Both the position numbers and the translations under genes were made by a program. Positions 1-11,781 of a DNA stretch of 64,000 nucleotides are shown piece after piece. This stretch comes from Acytostelium subglobosum LB1 (lineage: Eukaryota > Evosea > Eumycetozoa > Acytosteliales > Acytosteliaceae), in NCBI RefSeq assembly GCF_000787575.1, contig NW_012236528.1, positions 993,552 to 1,057,551 of the forward strand, written 5' to 3'. Below the pieces are notes generated by a model. The model did not search any database and had not been told where the DNA came from. It worked only from the letters and a program-made list of their open reading frames with translations. Position 1 is the stretch's first letter; each line of letters starts with the position of its first letter.

Positions 1-2
1 TT

Positions 3-68
3 CTCAAAAAGGAGGACACTTCTGTTGACCCAACAACCCCTCAAACTGGTAAACACAACATAAAATAA
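3..68 (+). CDS. possible 3' end of a gene cut by the window edge
   Basis: The first bases read openly in frame 3 for 21 codons with ordinary codons (it begins LKKEDTSVDPTTPQTG) and stop at TAA 66-68. After the stop the DNA becomes AT-rich and noncoding in style. The tail is polar and shows no recognisable motif. Such a short open stretch can occur by chance, so this is only a suggestion that a plus-strand gene ends here. Confidence 0.3.
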   Translation, partial: LKKEDTSVDPTTPQTGKHNIK

Positions 69-930
69 TCTTTGCAACCCAAATAAGGAATATGTTGGGG
101 ATGTGAACAACACAATGGATTGACCATTAATAATAAAATGTGAGTCTCAGGGTTGTCCTACACTATATCAATCTATTTTTTGAATATTTACTCATTATTG
201 ATTTATTTACCTTTATACATATATACAATATATATTTCAATTTACAATACCCCTTTGAATATAAATATTTATATAATTATAAATATAAATAATTATAATT
301 AGAGATAGTGTAACCACCTCTATAGACTACAAAATACTCTCATCTCAGCATCATTTATCATCTCTATCCATCCCTTCATCATTAACATTCATCAACAACA
401 TCATCAATAGTGGTGCCAACATAATCTATCCAATATTGAAATTTCCTCCCACACATATCGATTGCATCTGAATCAACTATAACTGCACATCGCTCTATCA
501 CTCTGCATCATCATTAACATCATCCAGCCTATTCGTCTCTGATCAGTCTGAGTGTTGTGTGTGTGTAAGCACTGCATTTGATTACCCATCACACCCTTTA
601 ACACAATCTACACCGACCACATCCATCACCCTCACACCCGCCCACCCTCAAACACACTGTTTGATCATCATCAATTCAGCCTCAACCAACCAACCAACTG
701 CCCTACCGTACCCTACCCCATCAACATCATATATTAGCGATACAATAGTTGTTCAATTGCATCATTAATTAATTCAACAGTGTTGTTCCTGTCTTCATTT
801 ATTCAGTAGCATATATATATATATTGAAAATCATTGTAAATAATTCATTATTACTTGTACATATAATAATAATCAATATAAATATATTTGTATATAAATA
901 TTTCCATATCAAACAATTTAATATAAAACA
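69..930. other. intergenic, no gene seen
   Basis: AT-rich DNA with A/T runs at both sides and a C/A/T-rich middle (about 340-780). A 69-codon open frame in the middle consists of Thr, Pro and Ser runs with no family signature and looks like a chance frame. The last 150 bases before the ATG at 931 are very AT-rich, as expected of a dictyostelid promoter and 5' leader. Confidence 0.6.
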
Positions 931-1255
931 ATGAATACTGCAATTACCAATTCACTTAGACGCTTCTACACAACTGGCGTCGGAAGACCAACAATGAAGA
1001 TGTTGGGTCAAAAGAAAGGCAAAGGTATTTAAAACACAATTAATCAAACTATTCTTATCCATTCCAATACTAATCATTGCCAATCCAACTTCCAACAACA
1101 TAGATGGAAAGTTATTCACTGTCCCACCAAAGACATGGGATGAATCCGTTTCATCACCAAGTGAAGCCATTGTCAAGGCCGAAAGATCATCAAACAAGTC
1201 CTTTGAAGAATTGCAAAGGTTGTCTGTTAGACGTATTCACAAGTTGAACATCTAA
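931..1255 (+). CDS. small mitochondrial-type protein, two exons
   Basis: Exon 1 is 931-1024 and exon 2 is 1104-1255. The intron begins GTATTT and ends in TAG, and the phases match (one base, then two). The product is 81 residues. The start (MNTAITNSLRRFYTTG) is rich in Arg, Ser and Thr and lacks acidic residues, as in a cleavable mitochondrial presequence. The rest is hydrophilic with a basic end (LSVRRIHKLNI). I do not recognise the family; size and composition would suit a small mitochondrial ribosomal or assembly protein, which is inference only. An AATAAA lies about 90 bases after the stop. The splice fit and single clean frame in both exons are the evidence that this is a gene. Confidence 0.7.
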
Positions 1256-1603
1256 AGAATGTCCAATGTCCGTTAAAGTTTAACATGATCCCTCACTGAT
1301 TGAGATGTTCTCCTACAACAAATTAATCAATCCCTAGCCGTGTAAATAAAGAATCATAAATAATAGCCTTAAATTTTGGTAAAGAGTACACAAACAATAC
1401 TTTGATGGAATGATGGAACGAGTTAATTGACACACCCTCATTAGGTGTTGAACATCACCCTTTTGCTAATTTACTCTCATTATGATGAGAATGGAGGGGT
1501 TGGGTGAATGAGCAAGAGACATCCGCTCACTCACTTGACTCATTATCTCTCTATTGTTGTTATATTCTTATATACCTATACCTATTATATATAAATATTA
1601 ACT
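1256..1603. other. intergenic, no gene seen
   Basis: Holds the 3' end of the small upstream gene, with AATAAA near 1345, and the 5' leader of the IBA57-like gene. No further coding signal was seen. Confidence 0.6.
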
Positions 1604-2862
1604 ATGCTTGTAAATAGAATTAAAGATTTGAAGAGGTGTGTGATACCAATCACAAACTCTAGAACATTGATTAGGGTCACTGGACAGGACTCTGTAAAGA
1701 TGCTGCAGGGATTGACAACAAACAACATTGCTAGACTTGTTGATGTACAACATACAAACCCAGGATCATTGTACACTGGTTTCTTGTCGGCCAGTGGTCG
1801 TTTGTTGTTTGACGCCTTTGTACTACATGAACAACATGCGTCAACTATAACATCATCGGCGTCTAGTGTGGCCAAGGTGGACAACAGTGCAAACGAGACT
1901 CTACTGATCGATGTGGACTCTGAAGTGGCGACCCGTGCAATCGAGCACTTAAACTTCTACAAGATGCGCAACAAGCTCAAGATTGAGAATGCAACGTCAG
2001 ACTATTCCATCCTGACCGTGTTGGACAAGACATACAAGTCTGTTAGAGACGACAAGTTGTTTGTACATTTGAAAGAGGAGAATTGCACAGTTCTAATGGA
2101 CCCACGTCATCAATTGATGGGTCTAAGATTATTAGTACCATCATCAAAGGCTTCTGGTATGTGATGGGGATGATATGATATATATGTATAAACTTGGACA
2201 CTACTGACACTGACAACTCCATTTTCACAGCCATCAACACTGTACTCTCAGCATTCCATCAAGAGACAGAGGATGTATATCAACTGTATCGTGCACAGAA
2301 TGGTATACCACAAGGATTGAAGGACTATTCATTCGACAAGATCATTCCTCTAGAGTACAACTTTGATCTGCTGAATGGTGTTGACTTCCACAAGGGATGT
2401 TACTTGGGCCAGGAGCTCATGTCGAGGACACACTACACCGGACTGATTAGAAAGAGAGTGTTCCCCGTGGTCATGTCACCGGCCAATGGCAACAAGTCCA
2501 ACCTGGATCCAGCGAGAAAGGAGCATCATTTGTTGTTCTCACAAAAGGTGTTGGACTCGATCGATGTACAATCACCCGAGAAGGACTCGGAGCTCAAGAT
2601 CACTGTGGATGCATCAACAGTGTCTTCACCATTCAATGATCCAAGCACTCCATCCACTGCTCCCCCTTCAAGATCATCAGAGAAGTTCCTCTCTGGCTAC
2701 AACAATGTCGGACTGGCAATGATCAAGGTGGACCACATCGATGCATCCTCATTTGATTCAACAAAGATAATTGACAACCAAGGAAGGCCATTGCAAGTGA
2801 TTGAACCATGTTGGTGGAGCAAAGTAGTTGGCTTGCAAGTGCCAGTCCAGGCTGTTAGCTAA
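1604..2862 (+). CDS. iba57: IBA57/CAF17-type iron-sulfur cluster assembly factor
   Basis: Two exons, 1604-2156 and 2231-2862, give 394 residues. The protein belongs to the YgfZ/IBA57 branch of the glycine-cleavage T-protein fold. Its diagnostic motif KGCYLGQE is at about 239-246, followed by the usual basic stretch (TGLIRKR). Known family members work in mitochondria in maturation of 4Fe-4S proteins such as aconitase and lipoate synthase, probably with folate. The N-terminus (MLVNRIKDLKRCVIPI) is basic and could target mitochondria. A Ser/Pro-rich insert at about 310-350 is typical dictyostelid low complexity. The intron runs GTATGT to TTTCACAG and both exons join in phase 1. The neighbour upstream also looks mitochondrial, but nothing else links them. 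Confidence 0.9.
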
Positions 2863-3353
2863 TCGCGAGGTTGTGATCACAAGTTTCATCAACTACTACA
2901 ACAACAACAAGACTGTACATCTGCCTTCTTCTCCATATGACCAATACAATCATCGTTCATTCATTGAATGCACTGGCATCAATCCATTGTCATTGCATAT
3001 CTTTATTATTGTATCTCATATATGTCTTAAAATGGAACCTTCTAGCAGGTAATGGACAATCTTAAAGTCACCTGCTAGTTTATTCTTGTTGTTGCCACTT
3101 TCTGACCACCCTTCCAACGACACCATGGCACGATACCAGGGTAATATTTAAACGGCCCCTGTTTCAAAGATATAAATAACACAGTGACTATAGACGTCAT
3201 CAATCATTCTCAATCACCAAACAGTGGCAACAACAACTACAACAATAAGTTACAATACACTTTAGTTTGGATACGACAGAAGAAATGAAACAAGGCAATT
3301 TATTTCATTGGTAGGGCCACAGGGATGTATACATAAGGTCTCTGAGAACAAAC
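2863..3353. other. convergent intergenic region
   Basis: Lies between the ends of a plus gene and a minus gene. It contains ACAACAACA-type simple sequence and no supported ORF or RNA. Confidence 0.6.
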
Positions 3354-4968
3354 TTAGACATGTAGCTTTGGAGTACCGGTACCGGTGCTCTTTCGTAGCA
3401 GATGCTTGTCCTTTGGCTTCTCCTCGTCGCCATCATGCTTGTGAGTGTGCGAGAATAGCTTGATGATTGAACTCTTGCTCAGCTGGCCAAATAGGGACTT
3501 GCGATGCTCTTTGGACTTTTTCAGCTCTTTGGGCGACTGCTCGATAGGTGTGCTGATGGCCGAGTTGTTGTTGTTCTCGAGTTTGGTCAGCTCGTGGGGA
3601 TGTGAGGCGTTGCGAACGATCGGGTTCTCCTTGCTCTTTAGGTCGATGGCAGAGTTGGACTTACTCAGCATTGCTGAGCTCTCAAACACCATTGTGTTGG
3701 GGATATCTGGCGCGCTGCAGACCAACTGGTTGAGTTCCATGTGTCTTTGACTCAGGTTCTTTGGCGAGCCCGACAGAGACATGTTCTGAGGTGTGCTGCA
3801 GGCCGAGGACGTTGGCGATGTGCTACGGCTGTGGCTCTTTCTATATCGTTCCTCACATGGTGGCAGATCACTAATGAGGTGTTGGACTATGTATTCGTAC
3901 TTCTTGGCCTGACGGAAGACCTTGTGCTCGAGCAACTTGGAGGCCGAGGGGCGTCTGGACGTGTCCTTCATCAGACACTTGTCCACCATGTCCTTGTAGT
4001 TCTGAGAGATCACTCCCTTCTCAACCTCATCCTGGAGAGATGGTGGAGAGTTGAACAATAGTGACATAAACACCTTGTTTGGTGGCAACTCACAGTTGGG
4101 AGGTTTACCTCTTACCAACTCGATGGCGGTAATACCAAATGACCAAATATCAACTGATTGGTTATATCCCTTCTCAGTTATTATTTCCTAAATTATGTAA
4201 TAATATATATGTTAGTATAATTATTACATTTGATTGAATGACTATACATACAGGTGCCATCCAACATGGTGTTCCAACAACAGTCTTTCTATAATCGTGG
4301 TGGCTCTTCTCCATGAAGGCCGACACGCCAAAGTCTGACACCTCAACTTGACCCTCGGCGCCAATGAGTACGTTGTCAGACTTGAAGTCTCTGTGGATTC
4401 TGTGATGAGTGTGAAGTGATTCCAGTCCTCTCAAGGCGTACTTGAGTACGGTGACGGCCAGGACCTCAGGTATACCGTTTGGATATTTATCTTTGATAAT
4501 GTCGGCCAATGAACCAGCACCCAGATAATCGAGTACCAGCCACAAGCACGATCCATTTAAGAATGAGGTATGATATTGTATCAGGTTTGGATGATTGTTT
4601 TCAGTCATTACCTTTACCTCTCTCTGTTATAGTGTGTTACAATAATTAATTGGTTAGTTCCAGTGTCAAAGTACTTTGATCAATCTCTTTTTGTAACATA
4701 CCAATAAGTCTTCGACGCAGTCAGCTGCAGCCTTTTCCAAGTCGACAATCTTTATGGCGACGTTACACTTGTACTTGTTGCACACGGCCTTCCAAACGGT
4801 GCCCTCGGTACCCTCACCAATGACTTGGATTAGGGTATATTCCTCAGCACGATTGGGGTAATCCTTGCCGTGTGTTGACCTATGTTCCAGCTTTTCCAGC
4901 TCCTTGAGGATTGAAATCCTCTTCTCTCCTGCAATACAGCTGTTGGGTGGCATTGTTGTTACAGACAT
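3354..4968 (-). CDS. STE20-family Ser/Thr kinase, SPAK/OSR1 (Fray)-like
   Basis: Three exons on the minus strand, 4968-4702, 4623-4252 and 4187-3354, all joined in phase 0, encode 490 residues. Kinase motifs are intact: glycine loop GEGTEG at 51-56, Lys73 in VAIKIV, HRDFKSDN at 166-173, DFG at 186-188 and a STE20-type GTPCWMAPE at about 206-214. The region after APE (DIWSFGITAIEL, then MKDTSRRPSASKLLEH) is closest in my reading to SPAK/OSR1/Fray kinases, which respond to osmotic stress and regulate ion transport. The C-terminal 170 residues are Ser-rich and basic with no visible conserved C-terminal docking domain, so substrates cannot be inferred. An AG lies just upstream of the ATG, so an untranslated first exon is possible. 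It may be one of the several dictyostelid Fray-type paralogues. Confidence 0.85.
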
Positions 4969-7836
4969 TGGAGTTCCTAACTAAAGGTTATAATAAATCT
5001 ATAAAATATATATATACTAAATGTTAGTTGTCTGGAAGTCTATCTCTGTGTCTGCTTTGTGTGCATGATTGTCGTTGGAAGTTGTGGAAACATACTTGTA
5101 CTTCAAAGAAGTGAATGTGAAAGGTATATAATTGTTGTTGTTAAAGGAACAATGTGTTGGTAATACAACAGGGTAATAATATAATATGTGAAATGGTAAA
5201 TAGTGTGATTGTAAAGCTGGAGTAGGAGTGAAGGATGAGTGAGACCTCAGAGAGTTAATATATTGTTTTAAAGTTGATTAAGTATTTGTTTAACAGGCGA
5301 ATGTATCATTATATATTGATGTAATCATAGTTGGAACACCAAAAGTTGATATAAAGGTTGTTGTGAATGATGTTGTTGTTGTTGGTCTAATATTCCAAGT
5401 TTTGTTTGTCCTGTGGCTGCTGTTGTTGGCGATAAATAATGGAATGAATGATGACTGGTGGATTTGGAATGGTATTGGTAGTTTGTGTAAAGGTAGTTAT
5501 AATATATGTAGTAGTAGTAGGTTGGTGATGTTTGTGATAATGTCGGAAGACAAAGAGAAATATGATTAAAACAGTAATGACTGAAAGACGGATGATTGTA
5601 CATTAAGTGACTGTACAAACAACAACCCTTTACACCACCGATAACATCCATCCACACCAGCCATTGAGCCAGACAGTCATCGTAGCGAGGTGGACCAGCC
5701 ACTCTTTCTCTCTCACTCTACCAAACAAGACTTGTCGTGATCGATGATGGAGTTTGGTGCTTCTTCGTTTTAAAAATAGGTGGAAGTCATGTTGGCGATG
5801 GCGTGGGTTTGGAGGTTGCAAGCCCTGCACGACTTGTGTGAATGAGTCGTTGAGTTGTTTGTTGTTGAGTGACATTCTCAAACAAACACACACTGAGAGG
5901 TAAAAACAAAAGAATACGAATGCATCTCTCTCGTTCTATGTAACTCAGTTTCAGACTTTCAGTCGACATCATTGAATAATGTGATGTGTGAATGTGCAGT
6001 GATTAATAAGCAAGCCGATGGCGAATGAATGGATTGATGGTAAGGCATACATGGAAGTATGATTGTTGTTGTTGGTGAAGGATGGATCTGTGTGGAGTGA
6101 GTGTTGTATGATCGTACAGTGCAGACGAGAAAGTGAAGAGATGTTGCAAACGAAGGGACGCTACTACTGAGTGTTGATGGTGATGGTTATTGATGGGACG
6201 GGTTGGAGACCGACCAAAGTTATCGGGAGTTATTTCCAAGATGAATCGGAAATCATCATTCGCATCTCTGAATAACGAAACGAAAACTCTTAATCATTCA
6301 TCCATACTTATAAGTAAATAATAAATACATTATTATTAATAATTAAAAACAACAAACTACGAATAATGAACAACATAGGAATACAATAGAGGATTATTTG
6401 TTGACAAAAATGTTACTTACATATATTTCGTTGGATCGGTTCCAGCGATAAATCTAGATATGACAGCTCTTGCAATATCTAAACCTCACCCGCAACACGT
6501 TATAAATATATCTATAATGATAGTAATAATATATATATATATATGAATGTATATATGTTATAAAATATCTAAAAAAGTGTATAGAGGAGAGGATATAGTT
6601 GTTGTAGTGTAGTATAGTGTAGGTGTTGTCAACCTTGAACAGGATCGTGCAGTCTACTCTATTGGACAAACACTTATTGGGTAGTGAGTATTAGGGATGG
6701 TGGTAAAGGGGAAAGTTGAAGACTAGCCAGTCAAATATGCCTATCAATATACATAATATATAACAACAACAAACAACAATATAAGTATATAAGATAATTA
6801 TTGGGATAGACAAAGTAGTGGGTCACTTCAATCGATGTCCTGTCTGACAGACATTCTTGCAAATAACAATAACTATCTATCCTTTGCCAACCCACCCTAA
6901 CTTGCCTGGGTCCCTCTCACTCACTTGTCGCCAGTGCAGCGAAACTTTAGTTTACTCTCTTCACTAACTCACCAACACACACACAAACATACATACACCT
7001 CTACCCATAAACAGGAGGACTGTTTGTTCGTGATGGAGTCGTTACTTGTCCGACGCGACTTACTTTGCCTATTTCGTCGGTGAGGGGTCGGGGTCTGGCA
7101 GGCTGGGTGCCAGGTCTGCAGAAAGACATGAATAGGTTGACCTCAGTGAGTGTGTGTATGTGTGGCAGTGGGGGTTGAGTGTAGTCATCTGCACCTCCCT
7201 TCCCACCCACACACCACACACTTAGTTTTCAAGATTTACCCTTTCTGGGTTCGAGAAACTATCAATTCATAGGGAAACCACACCATACCCACCCACCCAC
7301 ACGACCAGGGTGGTTATTCTTGTGCCAGTGAGGGGTGGGTGTGGTATACCTGTCGTCTTTGCAGGAGTAACTGATTGACTTCCCAATAAATAGATGATCT
7401 GCGATCAAACTGTGTGTTCTATTATAATTATTGATTATCGAAGTGTGATTTATAGCACCTTTGTGCTCCAATCTTGGACTATGGGACTCCGAATCTGTCC
7501 AGATTATCACTTTGGCCTTGAACGAGGTGAAGATGGGTCGTGTCACTGATTGACTTTGGTCTGTTCAGTAAAAGTGTGTTGTGAGTGTCCTGGTGTTGGG
7601 TCCCAGTTTGGACCTTCCATATTGTCCTTCCAATAATCGATGGGACATAACTTGACACTATAATAATAATAAATGATCGACAAGGGTAGCGATGTCAATC
7701 CCGACCCCCAGAGTTGAGTGAGGTGATTGATGTCGTGTGAACTCTTTGGAGTTCAAACCTGCGCTTTATGATTATTTGGACCATTTACTGATTGACCGAA
7801 GAACAACCAATGTAGTTCCTTCCTCTAACTCCCTCG
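4969..7836. other. long gene-free stretch upstream of the kinase
   Basis: About 2.9 kb without a convincing gene on either strand, long for such a compact genome. Open frames here (for example at 5325-5702, 6003-6239 and 7001-7219, minus) are runs of His, Gln, Tyr or Pro without codon bias or motifs. Introns, untranslated exons or regulatory DNA of the Fray-like kinase are the likeliest content. Base composition alternates between AT-rich blocks (6290-6560, 6740-6800) and more balanced DNA (6890-7770). I could not fold a tRNA anywhere in it. Confidence 0.5.
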
Positions 7837-9887
7837 CTATATCAGCGCCAACTTCATTGTACCTTGCTCCAACTTTGGCAAGCAAGCAGTGTTGAGGAAC
7901 TCGAACAGATCCTCTGGACACACTCTAAAGATGTCGTGGTTGTTGCCAGTCCTGAATGAAGAGTCGATCAGCACCCAACGCATTGATTCCTGCTCCAAGT
8001 CCTTGGCCGATGGCTTCTTCTTTGGCTTCTCATTGGGGACGTATGTTGGTCCCTCCAAGTTGAGATGATTCTCCTCTGCCAGCTTGGCCAAACGGTTTGG
8101 AGTGCCAACAATGATACGCACTGGATATTGCTTCAGTATCTCTATATGCTCCTCGATCTTCTTATGCTTGGCAAAGTAAAGTCCAACTCTTGATGTTTGA
8201 TTAAAGTCATTCAGTACCCTGGGTTTGTAAAGAATGATTGTTAGTAAGATGGAATGGTTCCAGATCACATTGTCGATCGATAACATACTTTCCAATACCA
8301 ATGGCTCTGGTGGCGGAGCATGTCACGATGGTGACGAGTGGTGCGCCAGGCTTAAGTTCCATCTTTCTCTTGTCTGGCAGAGCATCCAAAGTTGGATGTA
8401 ACTTTCTCAACAACTCTGGTAGTTCACTAATATCATCGCCAGCTTCAATAAAGTACTCGGCTATGGTGGTATCAGAGTGAGTTAGTGATTGATTGAGAGA
8501 ATAGGACAGACTAGGACGGACCTACGTTTGAAGACCTTGGCTTCCAGATCAGTGACCTTCAACTCTTGACGATACTTCTTGGTGAGATAGATTGACTGGC
8601 TTTCTGCAGAGGTTGTGTTGATGTCAGACTTTAGATCACCAGCATTCTTTTGCTTGGACTTCTTCTTTGGCTTGTTCTCCTCATCATCATTGTCATAGTT
8701 ATCGCCATTTGCTGTCTCCTTGCCAACTACTGGTGTATCATCCTCATTATGATCCACCTTTTGTTTCTGTTGTAGATTGATTGTGCACCATGTTAGGATC
8801 ATCCAGACTTTGACAGGTATATATCATCAATAATCATATTATACCTTTACAGTGGCCTCATCACCAGAGTCGTCAAATGTTGTAATATCATTGTCGTCCA
8901 GGTCATCAGCTGATTTACGCTTGTTGTTGGCTGGTGTGTTTGTTCTTGTTGTATTTGATGATCTAGAGTTGTTGTTATCCCTTTTGTTGTCCCTGTTGTT
9001 GTTGTTCTTTGAGTTATCCCAAGAGTTATCCCATGATTTGTTGTTATCCCTGTTGTTGTTGTTGTCTCTATAGTTATTGTATCCACCTTCACCACGACCA
9101 TTTGACATGTCACGTCCTCCGCCATTCCTGTTGCTGGTGTATCCACCTTGTTTGTTTGGACAATTCCTTGAACTATATTTTTGTTGTTGTTGTTAAGTGT
9201 TAGACCATGTTGAGTTTGTTCATTATATATTGCCAATAACCGATGACCTACATATGTCCAAACTGATTGCATTCGTAGCACTCTTGATCCTTGTCTTTGT
9301 TCTTGCATGTCTTTGTTCTAAGTGTGTTGTAGTTAGTAATGATGTTAGATGTCTGGATAGCTGGTTCATATCCAAACGAGATACCTACACATGTCCAAAC
9401 TCTCCACAAGTATGACATTGTTGCTCCACCTTATCATTGACGCAGTCCTTGGAACTAATGTGATTGATTGATTGATTGATATGTTAACCATCACCTTCCA
9501 ATGTCTAATACATCTAAGTGTGATCTACTTACACATGTCCATATTGCTCACAGTTGAAACACTTCTGCTCGACCTTCTTCTCTGTACAATCCTTTGAACT
9601 AGTTATTCGAATGACGAGATTGAATGATTGATTAATGGAATGACTTGAGTCAAATGAACCAACTATTGTACATACAGATGACCCTCTCCTTGACAGTTAT
9701 AACATCTGGTGTTTGTTGCGACTGAATAGTTGCCAGAGCTACCTCCACCTCTTCCACCACCACCGCCACCTCTTCCAAAGCCTCCTGCTCCTCCTCTGCC
9801 TCTTCCACCACCACCTGCTCCTCCTCTACCTCTTCCTCCACCACCGCCTCCACCTCTTCCTCTGCTAAATGTTCCTCTTTCGGCCAT
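7837..9887 (-). CDS. RGG/zinc-knuckle protein fused to a CMS1-type domain
   Basis: Eight exons (9887-9676, 9598-9533, 9454-9389, 9317-9252, 9172-8845, 8766-8526, 8460-8289, 8218-7837) join in phase to 510 residues. Residues 8-56 are Arg/Gly repeats. Four CCHC zinc knuckles follow with 22-residue spacing, starting at Cys62, Cys84, Cys106 and Cys128 (first one CYNCQGEGHLSKDC). Then comes an Asn/Asp/Arg-rich linker and a Lys-rich segment. Residues from about 327 to the end match the CMS1/CMSS1 family (TCSATRAIGIGK, VRIIVGTPNRL, WVLID), a degenerate DEAD-helicase-like domain linked to small-subunit ribosome biogenesis. The N-terminal half resembles CNBP/Gis2-type RNA binders. Known CMS1 proteins that I recall lack zinc knuckles. 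The likely role is nucleolar pre-rRNA binding; this is inference. Confidence 0.8.
9252..9598 (-). repeat. three tandem 66-nt exons, each one zinc-knuckle unit
   Basis: Exons 9598-9533, 9454-9389 and 9317-9252 are each exactly 66 nt, separated by introns of 78, 71 and 79 nt. Each begins with the last part of one knuckle (S/T-K-x-C) and ends two bases after the His codon of the next knuckle (GGA CAT GT or GGA CAT AT), all in phase 2. The pattern is what repeated duplication of one exon would leave. Confidence 0.85.
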
Positions 9888-10052
9888 CTTATCTCTTTAT
9901 GTGTTTAGTATTATCTATGATTGAATGGGTATGAATGAAGTGTTTCTTCGTCTTTCATTCAATCACATTCGTTCGTTTTTTGACAAATTTATCACAAATT
10001 TGACACTAAATCAAACAGTTAAATTATGTACACACTTAATTATATGATTTAT

Positions 10053-11345
10053 TCAACAATCATAACAAGGCAGTCCATCGATTGGACAGTTTCTTGATGA
10101 TTGAGATAGCCAGTTAGTGATACAGTTGGCGTGGAAAATATGGTTACACTTGGGCAGCAATGTGAGAGACTCTTGCTCCTCAAACTCGGACAGACACACC
10201 ATGCATGTGTCAAACTCGTACTTTGAGGCAGAGTAGCGGACAGTCTGGAAGGAGGACATGACAGAGGTGGGTGTGGTCTTGGGCTTGACAGTGGTGTCCA
10301 GCAGAAGGAGCAGCTCATAGTCCTCTGGTGTAAGCTCACGGTTGAGAATGTCGTTGATCTGAGCCTGGGAGAGTGGGTTGCGGGCAGTGCGGACCTGACG
10401 GTCATAGTCGGCGGCGGACATTGAGATGGCGTCGCGAAGTTGCTTCTCGTAGGAAGGGTCGGTAGGACCACCATAAGTTGGACGGTTGCTCTTTCTGACT
10501 GAGCTGGACTGCTTCTCGACGGCACACTGATCAGCAATGTTGCTGGATCTGATGGCGTCGCGGGCTTGGTCGTAGGACTTTACAAAGAAACGCTTGATTC
10601 TCATCATCTTGTACTTGTTGGTCTGTCGCAGTCTTGTACCAAACAACTTGGTACCATAAAACTCCAGTTCCCAGGCGTCTCCAGCATCACTCTGCTCGGC
10701 AAATGTAACATTCTCTTCATAACAATCATCTTCCAGTTCAGCTGGTTCTTCAAAAATAATAGTAGTAGTTGAATCGTCGGACTCGACGGTAGTGATGGTG
10801 GTAGTTATATCGGAAGTGGAATCGGTAGAAGTGGAAGGGGAGGAAGAAGAAGAGGAAGTGGCAATATCATCATCCATCTCAAATGTAATTATATCCTCAC
10901 TTGGAGGTGATGGAGGTGGAGGATCGGTAGTTGGCATATCGTTGTTGTTATCTGAAGTAGTTGAGGAAGATGTGTAGTTGTTGGCAATATCCAGTGCGTC
11001 CTTTGTTTGATTAAAGTTAAACATTTTCTCCAACTCTTCAGCTGATAATATATGTGTTGTTGACTTGTTATTATTATTATTATTAATATTGGAGTCAATT
11101 GATTTCTTTCCCTGTTTCCTCTGCTGTACTTTCTGTATCTGTTGTAACTTGGTTTGTTTGGCAATAAGAGCAGTAACCTTCCTTGGAATTACAATATACT
11201 CTGACAGTTCAAATGGCTTGCTATCTGTCAATGTAATATTATTTTCCTTGGACACACCAACATCAATCATATTGGCAATGACTGTTGGTACCTCTCTAAC
11301 ATTGAATCCTTCCAACTTTATAATATTATTCTGTCCTTTTCCCAT
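10053..11345 (-). CDS. RING-H2 finger protein, probable E3 ubiquitin ligase
   Basis: Intronless frame of 430 residues starting at ATG 11345. The C-terminal 50 residues (381-430) form a RING-H2 finger: CMVC, then CNHIF-H-xxC, then CPID. The last metal position is Asp instead of Cys, as in RBX1-like RINGs. The middle (about 110-210) is acidic and rich in Ser/Thr runs. A basic segment follows ([15 protein letters not shown]), then a helical stretch [13 protein letters not shown] just before the RING. No membrane segment is visible. RING-H2 proteins transfer ubiquitin from an E2 to substrates; the substrate cannot be told from the sequence. The start is preceded by AACAACAA-type leader, typical here. 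Confidence 0.8.
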   Translation of the reverse strand: MGKGQNNIIKLEGFNVREVPTVIANMIDVGVSKENNITLTDSKPFELSEYIVIPRKVTALIAKQTKLQQIQKVQQRKQGKKSIDSNINNNNNNKSTTHILSAEELEKMFNFNQTKDALDIANNYTSSSTTSDNNNDMPTTDPPPPSPPSEDIITFEMDDDIATSSSSSSPSTSTDSTSDITTTITTVESDDSTTTIIFEEPAELEDDCYEENVTFAEQSDAGDAWELEFYGTKLFGTRLRQTNKYKMMRIKRFFVKSYDQARDAIRSSNIADQCAVEKQSSSVRKSNRPTYGGPTDPSYEKQLRDAISMSAADYDRQVRTARNPLSQAQINDILNRELTPEDYELLLLLDTTVKPKTTPTSVMSSFQTVRYSASKYEFDTCMVCLSEFEEQESLTLLPKCNHIFHANCITNWLSQSSRNCPIDGLPCYDC

Positions 11346-11781
11346 TTTGTTGTTATTGTTATTGATGTTGTTGTTGTTGTCTAATGTTGACGATGATGTT
11401 GAAGGTGGAATATCCAGTTGATATATAGATAATGCTTATAACAACGATAACACTTAAGTATGATGTTTATAAGTAGAGTAATCTAGTTGGTTGATTAATT
11501 GATTAATTGAATGAACAACAATGAATGAATGAACTCAACTCTTTAAACCTCACTCCTTAAATTAAAGTTGGTAGCATGATGTTGAGAGATTCTCAACTTT
11601 AGAGATCCTTTCATCACCACACTGTTGAATGAGAAATCACTTAGAATTGAATGCCAAGCCAAACACAATCGCCAAGAAAACATTGTGAAAAGTTGTGTGG
11701 GTGTCTCTTCGCAATGTTTTCTCCAATTTTTTTGATCAGTCAATCAATCGTTTGTATTTCTGTGTAAGGGACGTCCTTTAC
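11346..11781. other. intergenic, no gene seen
   Basis: Separates two minus-strand genes. A 66-codon minus frame at 11543-11743 has no motif. It contains a short perfect hairpin near 11580 (GTTGAGA-GAT-TCTCAAC), too small to call a terminator. Confidence 0.5.

Noticed and set aside
952-1197. 81-codon minus frame
   Set aside because: It is the shadow of the two-exon mitochondrial-type gene, which has splice signals and a presequence.
7230-7270. tRNA T-arm-like string GGGTTCGAG
   Set aside because: The flanks do not form an acceptor or anticodon stem.
9650-9924. Pro-rich and Glu/Val-rich frames opposite or beside the RGG exon
   Set aside because: They are other-frame readings of the Gly/Arg repeat in exon 1 of the CMS1 fusion.
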